A stretch of 64,000 bases of DNA, taken from contig OX438744.1 of assembly GCA_949316235.1 (NCBI GenBank), positions 372,001 through 436,000 of the forward strand, read 5' to 3'. Position 1 is the first letter of the stretch; the number at the start of each line of letters is the position of its first letter. The DNA comes from Oegoconia quadripuncta. Lineage: Eukaryota > Arthropoda > Insecta > Lepidoptera > Autostichidae. The translations under genes were made by a program, and so were the position numbers. This document shows positions 31,464-41,916 of the stretch, piece by piece. The notes beneath the pieces were generated by a model that saw nothing but the letters and a program-made list of their open reading frames with translations, had not been told where the DNA came from and made no database searches.

Positions 31464-31715
31464 TGGTTTAATGGTGTAGTGGTTAGAAACTCTGGCTGCT
31501 TTACCAAATGGTCGCGGGTTCGAATCCTGCTATGCGCATATGTTGGTATGATGAATACAGACATGTGTCCCGAGTAAGGGATGCTTATCATTTATATATA
31601 TGTATTTATAAAAAAAAAATATTTGTGTAGTTTGTCAACCATCTGGTATCCATAATACAAGCCTAGCTGCTTAGTATGGAACTAGATGGCGCTGTGTGTC
31701 AAGATATTTATTATT
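31464..31715 (+). repeat. tRNA-derived SINE type C (module U, copy 1)
   Basis: Complete copy with the A-box region TAATGGTGTAGTGGTTAG, the B box GGTTCGAATCC at 31,518-31,528, ATCTGGTATCCATAATACAA, and an end at ACTAGATGGCGCTGTGTGTC. Confidence 0.88.
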
Positions 31716-32495
31716 ATCTATATTTATTAACATTTTATTAATAATTATTATTGTAACTGCCTTAAATACATTCTTTAGTGTCAGCAGCAATGAAAGATAT
31801 TTTTTTCATATGCGTTAGTGACAATATAACAGAGTATAATGTCTCGTGAGTTCCCGGCGGTGAAAAGAATTGAACCACCAACCAGTCACTTCGCACGGGT
31901 ACTGTATAAGGCCACTAAAAGATATCTGTAGACCTGCACGTTTTAAGAGGGTTTATCACGCATGGTATTCTATACAAACTTTCAAGTCCAAACATTTCGA
32001 AATGAATGAAACTTTATAAGCATAAAGTATGTAGATCTAAAAAGTTAGCAGAGAATATTTTCGAGGTAGTTATTAACAGGATTAATTATTTAACATATAA
32101 GTTTATTTATTTAACAACAGTAATAAATAAAGAGAAGGAATTTAATTATAAACTAGAACAAATGTAAAAATTTGGGGACGTGAGGCAAGGTACCCAAAAC
32201 GCTGGCAGCGTTTCCTCGTTGACAACTTAAGTAATACAAAAAATGCAATTTCCATTTAATTGGTTTCCACTAACTTTTTAGATCAACATATTATGTACCT
32301 ATCCTGCTTCTACGTATAAAGTTTCATTTGAATCGATCATATCATTTCGAAAAATTTGCATTTGAAAGTTTGTATGGAATGCACATGTGCATTTCTAAAT
32401 ATTTTGAATATTTATAGTACTCAAAATACTTGTAAGATATCTATGACCACCCCTTTTGGGATAAAGGTCGTGAGTGTATGTATGTAAACTGTCAA

Positions 32496-32696
32496 TCTAT
32501 GGAACTTGCTAACTATGTATACAAAAGGCGATCTCAGATCTCTCTCGTACCTATTTGTTTTTTATTTTCGGTATTTTATTATTCGATATGGTTTGACATA
32601 AGTAAAGTCTGAGTCTTGCCCATCACTAGTAAATTCATCATTCAGAGACAATTTCAATATGGCGGTTTGTTTACATAGTTAGCAAGTTCCATAGAA
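32496..32696. mobile_element. Short inverted-repeat element, copy 2
   Basis: Same 201-bp element as at 23,699, with near-identical sequence. Confidence 0.75.
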
Positions 32697-33552
32697 TGTT
32701 TATGTGTGCATTAAAGGTAAAATAAAGTAACAGAGAAGTAGGTAGAAACTAGTACGTATATTAAAAAAAAAGTAATCCGTCAGTTCGATTAGCATCACCA
32801 AGAAGAACTGACAAGAAACTTAATGAGCGATCTTTTATCAATTACAATCAAATCATAAATTAACATAATTAAACTAAGAAAATTAGACTATATAATAACA
32901 ATGTTCATACATGCATAATCAAATGAAGTAACAGAAGGTAAATTAAAAATAAATGTAAAATTATACATCGACGAAAATATAACACGCATGGAAATATAAA
33001 AATGAGGCTAATAATGTTAAAAACTTAATGCTAATTAACAATTAATACTGAAAAAACATGCATAATCAAATAATAGTAAAAATGAAACTTAATGCTAAGT
33101 AATATAATTAGACCTACACCTGAAACAACAGTCAAATGAAAATGAAGTTATACAATGTTTAAAACTTAATGCTATCTGCAGGTCTTGATGCCTGAATCTG
33201 AAAATAGAAAATAGTGTATATAAAAGGCCCAAATAGATACAGAGGTTGAAATTCTTTCAAAAGATTATACATAGATAATCGGTTCAGGAGTTTCTGTTCA
33301 GTGGATATGCTGATGGAAGACTATGAAATCGATTCAGTAATAATAAATCGTTTTCAGATGAACAAGTGACAATATGCGAACTACATGATGGAAATTCGGA
33401 TCAGTTGTCTAAGTGCGTGGATGGAACTGCAGAGAAATTATTGAAGGAAAAACGGTTCAGCAGTTTTATTCACGGTGGTATACTGAATTTGATACTGGTA
33501 ATAAATGATAAAAAGTAACATTAAGTTTGGAAGATAACTAAAATGAATCGTA

Positions 33553-35055
33553 TCAGTAGCCATCATATTTATGGAATTTCCCGAAACAATCCAAACAGAG
33601 ACCAGGCTGGTTGGGACATTTGGTACAATAAAAAAGACATCTTTTGTTGCACAAAGCACAAAGACGTCTTTTGGTTCTCCCCTTATCGTTGTTTGGACAT
33701 GGCTCTGGCAAATGTATAATCTCTCCAAGATCGGTTGTGCGTAAGTTAGGTCCGGCTATTGGTAAGTCTGTTCTGTCTGTCTGTCTGTTACGTTTGTCAG
33801 CTTTTATATTGAGGAGAAGCCGTATGACTTGGAGGCGATAATCTAAAAATGAAATATCTGAATGTACTCTATGGAATAATAAATATGAGTTCAAAAACAG
33901 AAGTTGAAAAACGTGTATTATGATTTTTTTATACCACCGCATGGATTTGGAAAAAGAACTGCTGTAATATGAAAGGAGCAGATCTTTTCGATCAACTCCT
34001 TTCACATAGTTGTGGCGCTCTACCACCATTTTGGGTTTACCTAGAACTTCCCTACGCCTATTGCATTTAAATAAACTAGTTCCCCTAGCAAGTTTATTTG
34101 TAACATATGCAAGCTTGCGCGATCTCTTGACTCTCAATGAACCGGTGACATACGTCTTTTTGGCCAAGAGATCTTCTGCAAAGCCAACACTGTTATAAAA
34201 ATTGTTCATGTACATACAATAACCTCGATGAAGGTGATTCTCCATTATCAGCATTACCACTTTGTCTCTGTGATCTCTTTCACACATAAGGGAATCAGAA
34301 GATCCACAGTACGTGTAAATTTTCTGACAGAGGCCGTTGGAATCAGTAGGTACATACAATTTTGTTCCGTACTTGTGACGTGTGCAATTGATGTACTGCC
34401 TGATTCGTAGACGTCCTCGCCACCTAATAACGCGATCATGAATCGTCAAATTCCTCACTGGAGTCACCAATGATGCCATGAGATCATTAAAAAAGTCAAT
34501 AATTGGTTTGATTTCCTGAATACATGGACCTAAGTTGGGCATATCGGCGGCGGAAGGCAAAAAGCATAAATTACGTAAAATCTGTAAAAATCTATCGCGG
34601 CTCATAAATTTACGGAAAGGTAGATTGAATAATCGTTCTCGTCTCCAATAGTCGTTAATACGATTAATTTTTATATGTCCCATATGAAAAAGAAGAGCTA
34701 AAAAAATATGTAATTCTGCAACATTTGTGTCCCTCCACTGAGAAATTCGACGATCACTCTCAAGTAATTGTACGGCATGAGTATTAATACTCCACACTAA
34801 GTGACCTAAAAATTGTGAGTTAAAAAATAAATTAAAAAAATCTATTGGATACTCAGCTGGGCCAACGTTGATTCCGGGAGTCGCCGTGAACGGGAGCTCA
34901 GCCTGAGTGTGCGCCTCACTGCACTCAGCGTCACCTTGCTGACCTGCCTCTTGCTCTTCAGACGGTGTACCCAAAGATGAGGCAGAAACCCCCCCATCGG
35001 CGGAGTCGTCAGAGAATCTCTTTCTGTGTGAAGATAAATTAAAATCACTATACAT
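33553..35055 (-). CDS. piggyBac-family transposase, open but catalytically altered (copy 2)
   Basis: This 500-codon paralogue of the 24,756 ORF is complete from ATG to stop. It keeps His206 (34,438-34,440) and Asn284 (34,204-34,206) in place of catalytic Asp, and retains Asp355 and all C-terminal Cys/His residues. Differences from copy 1 include F5, V23, H49, a KADKRNRQTDRTDLPIAGP stretch near residues 418-436 and G499. The RTDLPIAGP variant is shared with copy 4. A minus-strand AATAAA is at 33,465-33,470. The same functional reading applies: a binding-competent but probably cleavage-deficient transposase (inference). Confidence 0.92.
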   Translation of the reverse strand: MYSDFNLSSHRKRFSDDSADGGVSASSLGTPSEEQEAGQQGDAECSEAHTQAELPFTATPGINVGPAEYPIDFFNLFFNSQFLGHLVWSINTHAVQLLESDRRISQWRDTNVAELHIFLALLFHMGHIKINRINDYWRRERLFNLPFRKFMSRDRFLQILRNLCFLPSAADMPNLGPCIQEIKPIIDFFNDLMASLVTPVRNLTIHDRVIRWRGRLRIRQYINCTRHKYGTKLYVPTDSNGLCQKIYTYCGSSDSLMCERDHRDKVVMLIMENHLHRGYCMYMNNFYNSVGFAEDLLAKKTYVTGSLRVKRSRKLAYVTNKLARGTSLFKCNRRREVLGKPKMVVERHNYVKGVDRKDLLLSYYSSSFSKSMRWYKKIIIHVFQLLFLNSYLLFHRVHSDISFLDYRLQVIRLLLNIKADKRNRQTDRTDLPIAGPNLRTTDLGEIIHLPEPCPNNDKGRTKRRLCALCNKRCLFYCTKCPNQPGLCLDCFGKFHKYDGY

Positions 35056-36570
35056 TTGCCACTATTTTAATCACATACTTTATTTCACTTAGGAACACAC
35101 GATACGACACTGAATTAGGCACAAGGAATTTACTCACTCCGATCTCTCGTCAGAACCGACAAGTAGCTGGAACTCGCGCTCGATATCAGACATCTCGAAA
35201 ATCGAAATAGACCGTTCGGGGCAAAATGTCAGGAATGACTGATGCATGGACTCTCATTTTTTGTTAAACGAATCCAGTTCTATACAAAACAGGTAATAAA
35301 AAAAACAATGAATGGAATGCGCGCGCGGCGGGCACTTCAAAGTATTAGTCATGCGCCCCCTCCCCACTTCGTCTTGCTTACCCTTTCACAAGTCCGCATG
35401 TCCCCAAGTTAAAACTACATTCTACCATACACATTTGGCTTAAGGTTGACTTTTCTTTAAATTATATAATGTATGTGGTCGGGCCAGTAATGGGTCGTGC
35501 CACCTGGTGATTTCTGTACCATTTTATTTAATAACAATACCATAAAATGGAGTAGAGAATTATCTGGACCTATTCTCCAGAAAAAAAAAAATGAATGATA
35601 TTCAGTAACAAACAATTGTGCCAATTTAGGTTAGGTTAATTACTTTAGGCCAACTACCTATATTATTTATTACCCGACTGCCCAAGGAAGGAGGGTAATG
35701 TTTTTCGTGTGTATGGATGTATTAGGTTCTTACCTATGAAATTGGCGTTTTGTATGAAGAATTTCATTAAGACTGTTTTCTCCATACAAACATTTTTGAT
35801 TTTCTTTTGGGAACGGCAAATCCAAATTTAGCAAAACTTTGTGTGTATTATCGAATAACATTAAGTTAAGTATAGGCAGCGTTAATTTTTAAAAGTAACC
35901 GCTTTATAAAAGTTTCAGCGAATCTAAGAAATAATTATGGGAAGCACATGAAAAGAGCTCTGTTCAAATTTCTTTTATTTAGTGATTTAGCCCAGAAATT
36001 AAAAAATATTTCATGTGAAACCTTGAAATAATATTCCATATTCCAAATAAAAAACAAATTGGATATAGCTTTGAAAATCGCAGGAATTGGTACATATGAT
36101 TAACGAAGAAAAAAACCTCCAATTTTATAGGTAAAGACACAATATTTATTTACGTATGTATGAATGTATGTGTGTCCGTTCCTTTGGCGCATCCTGTAGC
36201 CTAAACAGCTTGAGCGATTTAGTGCATGGTGTCGTTAGATTCGTCTTGGTACCCGGAGTGTCACAGGATACATTTTATGGTAACACGTGCAACATGGCGT
36301 CCGCAAAGTACAAAATATGCTGTCGGGGTTTTCGGTTTTTAAATACTTAAATACGAGGAGTAGTGATTAATTATTTACGCTTACAGTTTGTGTATACCTA
36401 TTGTCAAAGATCGCAATCACAGGTATTACGTTTACTGTTTCTGTTATATCTAATCTAACTAAAAAAGCGATCGTTTGGATATCTGTTTGATGCTCAAGCA
36501 GGGCGAAACGGATTAACGGATTTAGATGAAATTTGGTATATAGGTAAAACAAACTCTGGATTATTTATTT

Positions 36571-36795
36571 GACGACAGATTGGTGTAGTGGATAGTCACT
36601 CTATCAGCGAAACCAACGGTTGCGGGTTAAAAATCCCGCGAGGGGTAAATGTTTGTATGATGAATACGAACACTTATTCCCGAGTCTTGGATGTTTATAT
36701 AAATATTTATGTATGTTTATCCGTTATCTAGTATCCATAGCACAAGCTTTGCTTAGTTTGGGCCTAGATGATTTGTGTAAGTGTCCGAAATATTT
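36571..36795 (+). repeat. SINE type A with destroyed B box (copy 2)
   Basis: Same GGGTTAAAAATCCC lesion as copy 1. Here the tail continues into GTGTCCGAAATATTTATTTA instead of joining module T. Confidence 0.85.
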
Positions 36796-37178
36796 ATTTA
36801 TTATTTATTTATTTATTCTCAATAAACTTTACAGCATATCCTTGAATGTACATTATTTAAAATTAAATTACATACTTATTAAGCCAATTATAAAGGTTGA
36901 CATATTAATGTGCAGCCATAAGAGCAATAAACAACACTGCGCAGAATTAATTATTATCACTATGCATGAATTTAAACATAGGATATTTGTAATCGCGAGA
37001 AATTGTTCCACGCCGGCGAAGACGCGGGAGAAAGCTAGTATTATTATAATGGATAGTCGGCTTTCTAAGCTAAATAAGTGTATTCCGTTCATAGTGCTTT
37101 GAAATATATTAATTTTGCTACTTATTGAGCGCGAGCGCATCTGGAGTGTTTGGCGCACTGGCGTAACATTTCCGAGAA
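36796..37178. other. Copy-2-specific sequence, no gene recognised
   Basis: AT-rich sequence with a CpG-rich spot (CACGCCGGCGAAGACGCGGG near 37,010). It is absent from the other three units. Open frames on both strands show no domain. Confidence 0.35.
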
Positions 37179-37620
37179 CCGCTCAGTGGCTCAATGTAAA
37201 CAACATGGGATTTACGATTCGGAGGTCGCGGGTTGGATCCCCAGCATACATGTTTAGTACTCAGTTTGGTTGGTGGTAGGCCATGTCCGCGTGGATAGCT
37301 ACTACTATCTTATCTGGCGCCAACCAGTAATATTGATGGCATTGCTGTGTTCCGATTGTCAGAGATAAGATTGCCAGTTCCCCAAATATGATGAGTTTTC
37401 CGGGTCAGTACGCTTCCACTTCCTCATCTTCACTTATCATCAGGTCTGATGGAGGTCAATAACCTGTTGTGCGTAAAAAAAAGCGCGAGGTGGCTTCCGT
37501 CGCACGGGCGGAACGTAGGGGCAACGCCGCGTGGCGTTGAAAATGCCTCTGAACGTGAAAGGCGTTCTCAGTTGTCATCGTGTTTGTAAATTGATTTACT
37601 TTAAAAAATCTTTCGAAGTG
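37179..37620 (+). repeat. SINE type B plus diverged GCGCGAGGTGGC module
   Basis: SINE B (37,179-37,482, with deletions in the body) is followed by GCGCGAGGTGGCTTCCGTCG, GCGTTGAAAATGCC and CATCGTGTTTGTAAATTGAT. This repeats the SINE-to-module order found at the starts of copies 1, 3 and 4, but diverged, so the pairing is older than the array. Confidence 0.75.
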
Positions 37621-37651
37621 TAGGTAACAAAGTAAATAATAAATAAAGAAA

Positions 37652-37866
37652 TAAATATTTCGGACACTTACACCAATCATCTAGTCCCAAACTAAGCAAT
37701 GCTTGTGCTATGCATACTAGATAACGGATAAACATACATAAATATTATATAAACGTCCATGACTCGGGAATAAATGTTTGTATTCATCACACAAACAATT
37801 ACCCCTCGAACCCGCAACCACTGGTTTCGCGGACAGGGTAACTATCCACTACACCAACCGGTCGTC
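37652..37866 (-). repeat. SINE type A, inverted (copy 2)
   Basis: Minus-strand copy with a damaged B box, where the GGGATTCGAACCC block is shortened to CCTCGAACCCGC. Paralogue at 61,551-61,774. Confidence 0.85.
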
Positions 37867-39190
37867 AAAGTCAAGGTCCGGTTCCGGTCGAGGTATTTAG
37901 AGTGATTTTAATGTATAGGTTGATTTACTTTCAACATTGGCAGCCACTTCGAAATATATGTTTTCATATACGACAGTGAACATAGAAAATAAGCGATTCA
38001 GTCGGTTGCTTTTTACCGGAGATACGTCCTTAGCCATGCTTGATGGCAATCGGTTAAGCTATTTCGGTTAAGATATTTAGCCTTTAATACCATTATACTT
38101 ACCATTTATTTCAACGCTATCTTTTGATCTAGATCAAAGTCAAAAATGCTTTATTTAGAAGGTACACAGGGTACACTTATAATACTCAATTTTACATTTT
38201 TTAAGTTACTGCTTGTTCAGAATGCAGAAAGAACAAGCAAGAACTCGAGGGGTTGCTCTGTTAAAAACAGGTTTTTATATTACAAAAAGGTTTCATTATT
38301 AATTGTGAAATAGTCTGGCATGCGAACGCGGCTGGTAAATGCTGGTAGTGTCCATGGATGTTTATCATCTAAATAGTCTCGTATTTTATAATGTGCTTTC
38401 TTTAATAAGTTTCTGTTTTGTAGTATCTTCAAATTTTGTGAAAGGAAGATTTTGTCTCTAGTAGTTTGTAGATCTACCTGGACGTAATCATATGTTTCAT
38501 TAATGTAGTCGGGGGTTATCTAAAATTTAAAATTTTTTCTTCTATCGTTACTAAAGCGTCTATTGGGCTGAGTTGTCTCAACCTCAACAGTCGCAGTAAT
38601 TTCGCATTCGGCGTTTTACAGCGAAAGAATGTCGGCTCGTGATCTTAGTACCAGCAGTGAAACGAGGTTGACTAATGTTTCCCGTTGGGTTCGGGGTCCC
38701 TTTTGCAGTTTTACGGAGCTGTAAAAGTGTGGACGACAGCATTTCTTATTTAAGTACGAGCTCTAGACTGCGGCTTCGCTCTAGTGCGATTTTATCCCCG
38801 CTTTTTCTTCATAATAATAGGATAGTAGGATGGAATTTTTATTTACTTCACGCACGCTAGGCTCTCGTATCCGAACGGCCTAAGACCAACCGTACCACAA
38901 TTTTACCACATGATTACGTTTTATTCTCTCCTCTCGGAGAAGACAAAAGGATCTAAGCCCATAACAGCCATGTCTTATTTTTCTTATTTTCTTCAGTTTA
39001 TAAGTCAGTCTCAGTCAAAACAAGTAATTCGTCGTATACTTGGCGTATACAGAGTCTAGTCACGGTCAAGTCATTCTTCAGTAAAGTGGCAGAAGATTTT
39101 GGCGGCTTCTTGTGGGAACCCGAAAGCTTCATTTCGCGCTTTAATTTACACTGCCCTTCACTTGTACACCATCACTAACTTTTGCTGCTT
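37867..39190. repeat. Array module X, copy 2
   Basis: The block opens with GTCAAGGTCCGGTTCCGGTC and a relative of the array-start module (GATTTTAATGTATAGGTTGA, compare 22,945). It contains the reversed LINE fragment below and ends with GGAACCCGAAAGCTTC. It is found again at 61,776-63,110 and, diverged and rearranged, at 9.35-10.1 kb. The small open frames inside (38675-38860, 39099-39284) show no domain. Confidence 0.65.
38136..38468 (-). mobile_element. 5'-truncated LINE inside module X (copy 2)
   Basis: On the minus strand it has ORF2 end sequence (similar to 44,700-44,823), the 3' UTR block GAGTTCTTGCTTGTTC and an AAATAAAGCATTTTTGACTT tail. The direct repeat TAGATC at 38,130-38,135 and 38,469-38,474 fits a target duplication, and the diverged module at 10,046 shows the uninterrupted site. 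Confidence 0.8.
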
Positions 39191-39204
39191 CAAAAGTCAG
39201 AATG

Positions 39205-39860
39205 CACAAATTATAAGAATTATAAAGAACATTGCAACTTCACTCGCCGAGATCCCGCCAAAAAGCCTTACCACAGATTATTAAATAGTTACTTCGTAAC
39301 AGATACATCACTCCAAAACAAAAGCGAAAATACCTACGCTATAATGGCCTATAAAATTTTAGTAATAATACCAGCTCCTCGCAGCGAGAAGAAATGTACC
39401 ATAAGTTTGCAAGCAAAAAGTTGAGATTGTTTTGCTCGCCGCGCGACCCACGTGCAAGCGCGTCATCGAACGAATGCGCTAGGGTTGTTACCTGCCTATG
39501 ACGATAATGGTAATAAAACAAATGTGGTCAATAAACAATTCTTTTTGTTGATTAGATAGATATATTTTTCCTTCTCGGAATTCTCGGTTATTAAATTTTA
39601 TTGTTGTAAATATCCTAAATCGCGTAAATAATCTCGAACGGGCGTGCAGCGGCCCACGGTTGTATCGTGAAGGATACACGAAACGGTAGACATAACGAGT
39701 GACCTTGAGTGGGTGACGGACCCCTGGTTTTTTTTTGTTTATTTATCCATAGAACATTATTTGAACAATCTTCACTATAAGACGCCTACTATATTATTAT
39801 TATATTTATTATATACCAACAGATCTATAGGGGACCTACCTTCGAGCCAGAAACTGTACT
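39205..39860. repeat. Array module T, copy 2
   Basis: Same block as 28,178-28,836. It ends at TGTACT (39,855-39,860), where the full-length LINE has inserted. Confidence 0.65.
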
Positions 39861-40288
39861 TTGTGTGAGGGTAGGCATGAGGCTAAGTCGTAAATAAAAC
39901 GACTCCGTGAATATTATTTTGATTTTAATATTAATTACGATAATTAACGCATAAACCAGCTTCATTACTGTAATTAAGTGTATAAATGAGATAATTGTAT
40001 AGTTTGTAAGTGCTTAAATTGTGTTTTTCAACGTAAGTATAGTGACGTAAAACTTACCTATACAAATTTCTTAAATCATCTCCAGTGACTGTTTGAGGAG
40101 TTTATTTTTGGATATATATCGTATGTACATAATACTATATTATATTGTTGTACTATTAATATAGTTCTTAATGAAGTAACTTGAAGTTAACCTCAAATAG
40201 TCAGCTGTAGTGATTGCTCACTCGATCCCTTGTTGACATTCGTGTTTTGTACCTACACTATTTGCTTAATAGGTACAGTTAATACAAA

Positions 40289-41875
40289 ATGACCACCCGT
40301 AGTATGTCCATCAAAACTCGTCAGTTGGAGGACAACCTTCAACGGACACTAAAAGAACTGCAAACATCAAGGACCTTGTGTGAGCAGTTACTCCAAGAGA
40401 GAGATGATCATGAGAAGGAAATATTGTCTATCAACAATAAATACAAACTTTTAAAGAGTGAGATGGCAGAAATGTCTACTGGATTAGAGGAGGTTGCAGA
40501 CCATCGAGACCAACTACAGCGAGTGGTGGATGAGTTTGACAAGAGCTGCAGCGTGTACCAGGATGCCCTGGAACGTATTACGTCACTGGAGAAGGAGCTA
40601 CGCGATGCCCATAACCACATTTCGGCATTAGAAATCCAAAATGCTGACCTCAAATCAAGTCAAACTCAGTCGTTGTTTGAAGAACTCGTCACTACTGCGC
40701 CTTCCATGATTTCTGCCATCTCCTCCTGTGATCACCCTACTGTCACTATTGGCTTGACCAGTGACAAGTCAATACCCAAGTCAGTTCAGTGTTCAAGTAA
40801 AAATAAGTTAAAAAAATATATTAAAATAAATAAATATATTAAGAAGACAAATAAATTAATTAATAAAGATAAAGTATTTTGTAAAAATATTAATTTTATA
40901 AAAGAAAGAAAGGCATTATTATGTGAATTAAATAAATTTCAATTAAACTTAGAAAAAACTCAGAATGCCTATGATTGTGACACACAGCGCCTCCAGTCAG
41001 AAATATTACAACTAAATAAATCTTTAAATTATATTAACACGCAATATGAATTATCACAGAAACAAATTAAGGAGCACACACTGGCCATGGACGATCTGTT
41101 GGAGTTGTGTAAATACAACCATGACAGATTTGAATCATTGACAAATAATCACCAATGTGATTGTACTAATATGACTAAAACGTCAACAGATTTCTCCCCG
41201 GCAGTGTGTCAGACAAACTCCATAATTCTGACGCAGGAGCCGTGTGAATATAACGAGAATACTTCCTTCTCTCAGTCAACCAGCAAAAAACATAACATAG
41301 AAATGTTTAGTGATGAAGTTGGTAAAGACATGGATTTGCGACTTAGCCATTATATGGGACAGGCAATACTTAATAACTGTATGCCTGGTGCCTCCTACTC
41401 AATTATATTAAAAAAGATCTTGTCAAAGACTTTTAAAGAGAATACTACTCTGATAATTTTTATAGGACGACGGGGAAATGTAAATAAAAAAACTCTGATA
41501 AATTATTTCTCTCAATTGAATGATTTAAAAAATGTTCATAAGATTTTATTGTTTGCATTTCCATTTAGCCAGAGTTTAAAAAAAAATGAAAATGACTTTA
41601 GACATAATTTAAATGTAACATTGCATACTCTGACATGTCGTCATGAAAATAAATTTCATTTTTTTGACACTAATAAATTTATTAGTTCCAAATATTTTTA
41701 TGTGACAGGAGATAATTATTATCTTCCCAAATATTTTAGGAGACAATTAGCAAATATGCTATCCTATTTTATTTTAAATTCAGTCACTTTAGTGACTGAC
41801 CCAACAGGCGCCTCTATTGGGCAGCCATTAATTATTAATAAATCCTTGGAAATCATTCCAAATAATTTAAATTAA
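40289..41875 (+). CDS. LINE ORF1 protein, coiled-coil with esterase-like C-terminal domain
   Basis: The protein has 528 residues. A long heptad-rich coiled coil (about 9-125) is followed by a Ser/Thr linker, a very Lys/Asn-rich basic stretch (170-210), a second coiled coil (205-270), a Cys-containing linker and a globular C-terminal part (345-510). The latter has MPGASYSIILKKIL (365-378), TTLIIFIGRRGN (386-397) and GDNYYLPKYFRRQL (474-487). It resembles the SGNH/esterase-type domain known from ORF1 of CR1-like LINEs, but the usual catalytic His position holds Tyr478 and no GDS nucleophile block is evident. No CCHC zinc knuckles are seen. ORF1 proteins bind element RNA and form RNPs. From about base 40,795 the codons turn abruptly A/T-rich. 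The domain assignment is inference. Confidence 0.85.
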   Translation: MTTRSMSIKTRQLEDNLQRTLKELQTSRTLCEQLLQERDDHEKEILSINNKYKLLKSEMAEMSTGLEEVADHRDQLQRVVDEFDKSCSVYQDALERITSLEKELRDAHNHISALEIQNADLKSSQTQSLFEELVTTAPSMISAISSCDHPTVTIGLTSDKSIPKSVQCSSKNKLKKYIKINKYIKKTNKLINKDKVFCKNINFIKERKALLCELNKFQLNLEKTQNAYDCDTQRLQSEILQLNKSLNYINTQYELSQKQIKEHTLAMDDLLELCKYNHDRFESLTNNHQCDCTNMTKTSTDFSPAVCQTNSIILTQEPCEYNENTSFSQSTSKKHNIEMFSDEVGKDMDLRLSHYMGQAILNNCMPGASYSIILKKILSKTFKENTTLIIFIGRRGNVNKKTLINYFSQLNDLKNVHKILLFAFPFSQSLKKNENDFRHNLNVTLHTLTCRHENKFHFFDTNKFISSKYFYVTGDNYYLPKYFRRQLANMLSYFILNSVTLVTDPTGASIGQPLIINKSLEIIPNNLN

Positions 41876-41916
41876 ATCATAAGACAACAGAGACTACCTC
41901 TGGCATTATAAAATAT

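Larger units (their letters stand above)
22551..31787. repeat. Tandem array unit, copy 1
   Basis: The order is SINE B, a GCGCGAGGTGGC module, piggyBac segment, TACCCGACTGCCC repeat, solo LINE tail, SINE A, module T (28,178-28,836) and module U (28,837 to about 31,780, ending in SINE C). It lacks module X. Copies 2-4 repeat this order at close similarity. The right junction (GTCAGCAG then CAATGAAAGATAT) cuts straight into the middle of the next copy's GCGAAAGATAT stretch, so about 0.7 kb seen between copies 3 and 4 is missing here. Confidence 0.85.

Noticed and set aside
35626..35642. TTAGGTTAGG strings resembling the insect telomere repeat
   Set aside because: Only two units in tandem (here and in the paralogues), inside an ordinary dispersed repeat.
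36620..37102. 160-codon plus-strand frame in copy 2
   Set aside because: Its first part is SINE A sequence and the rest is AT-rich copy-specific DNA without any domain.
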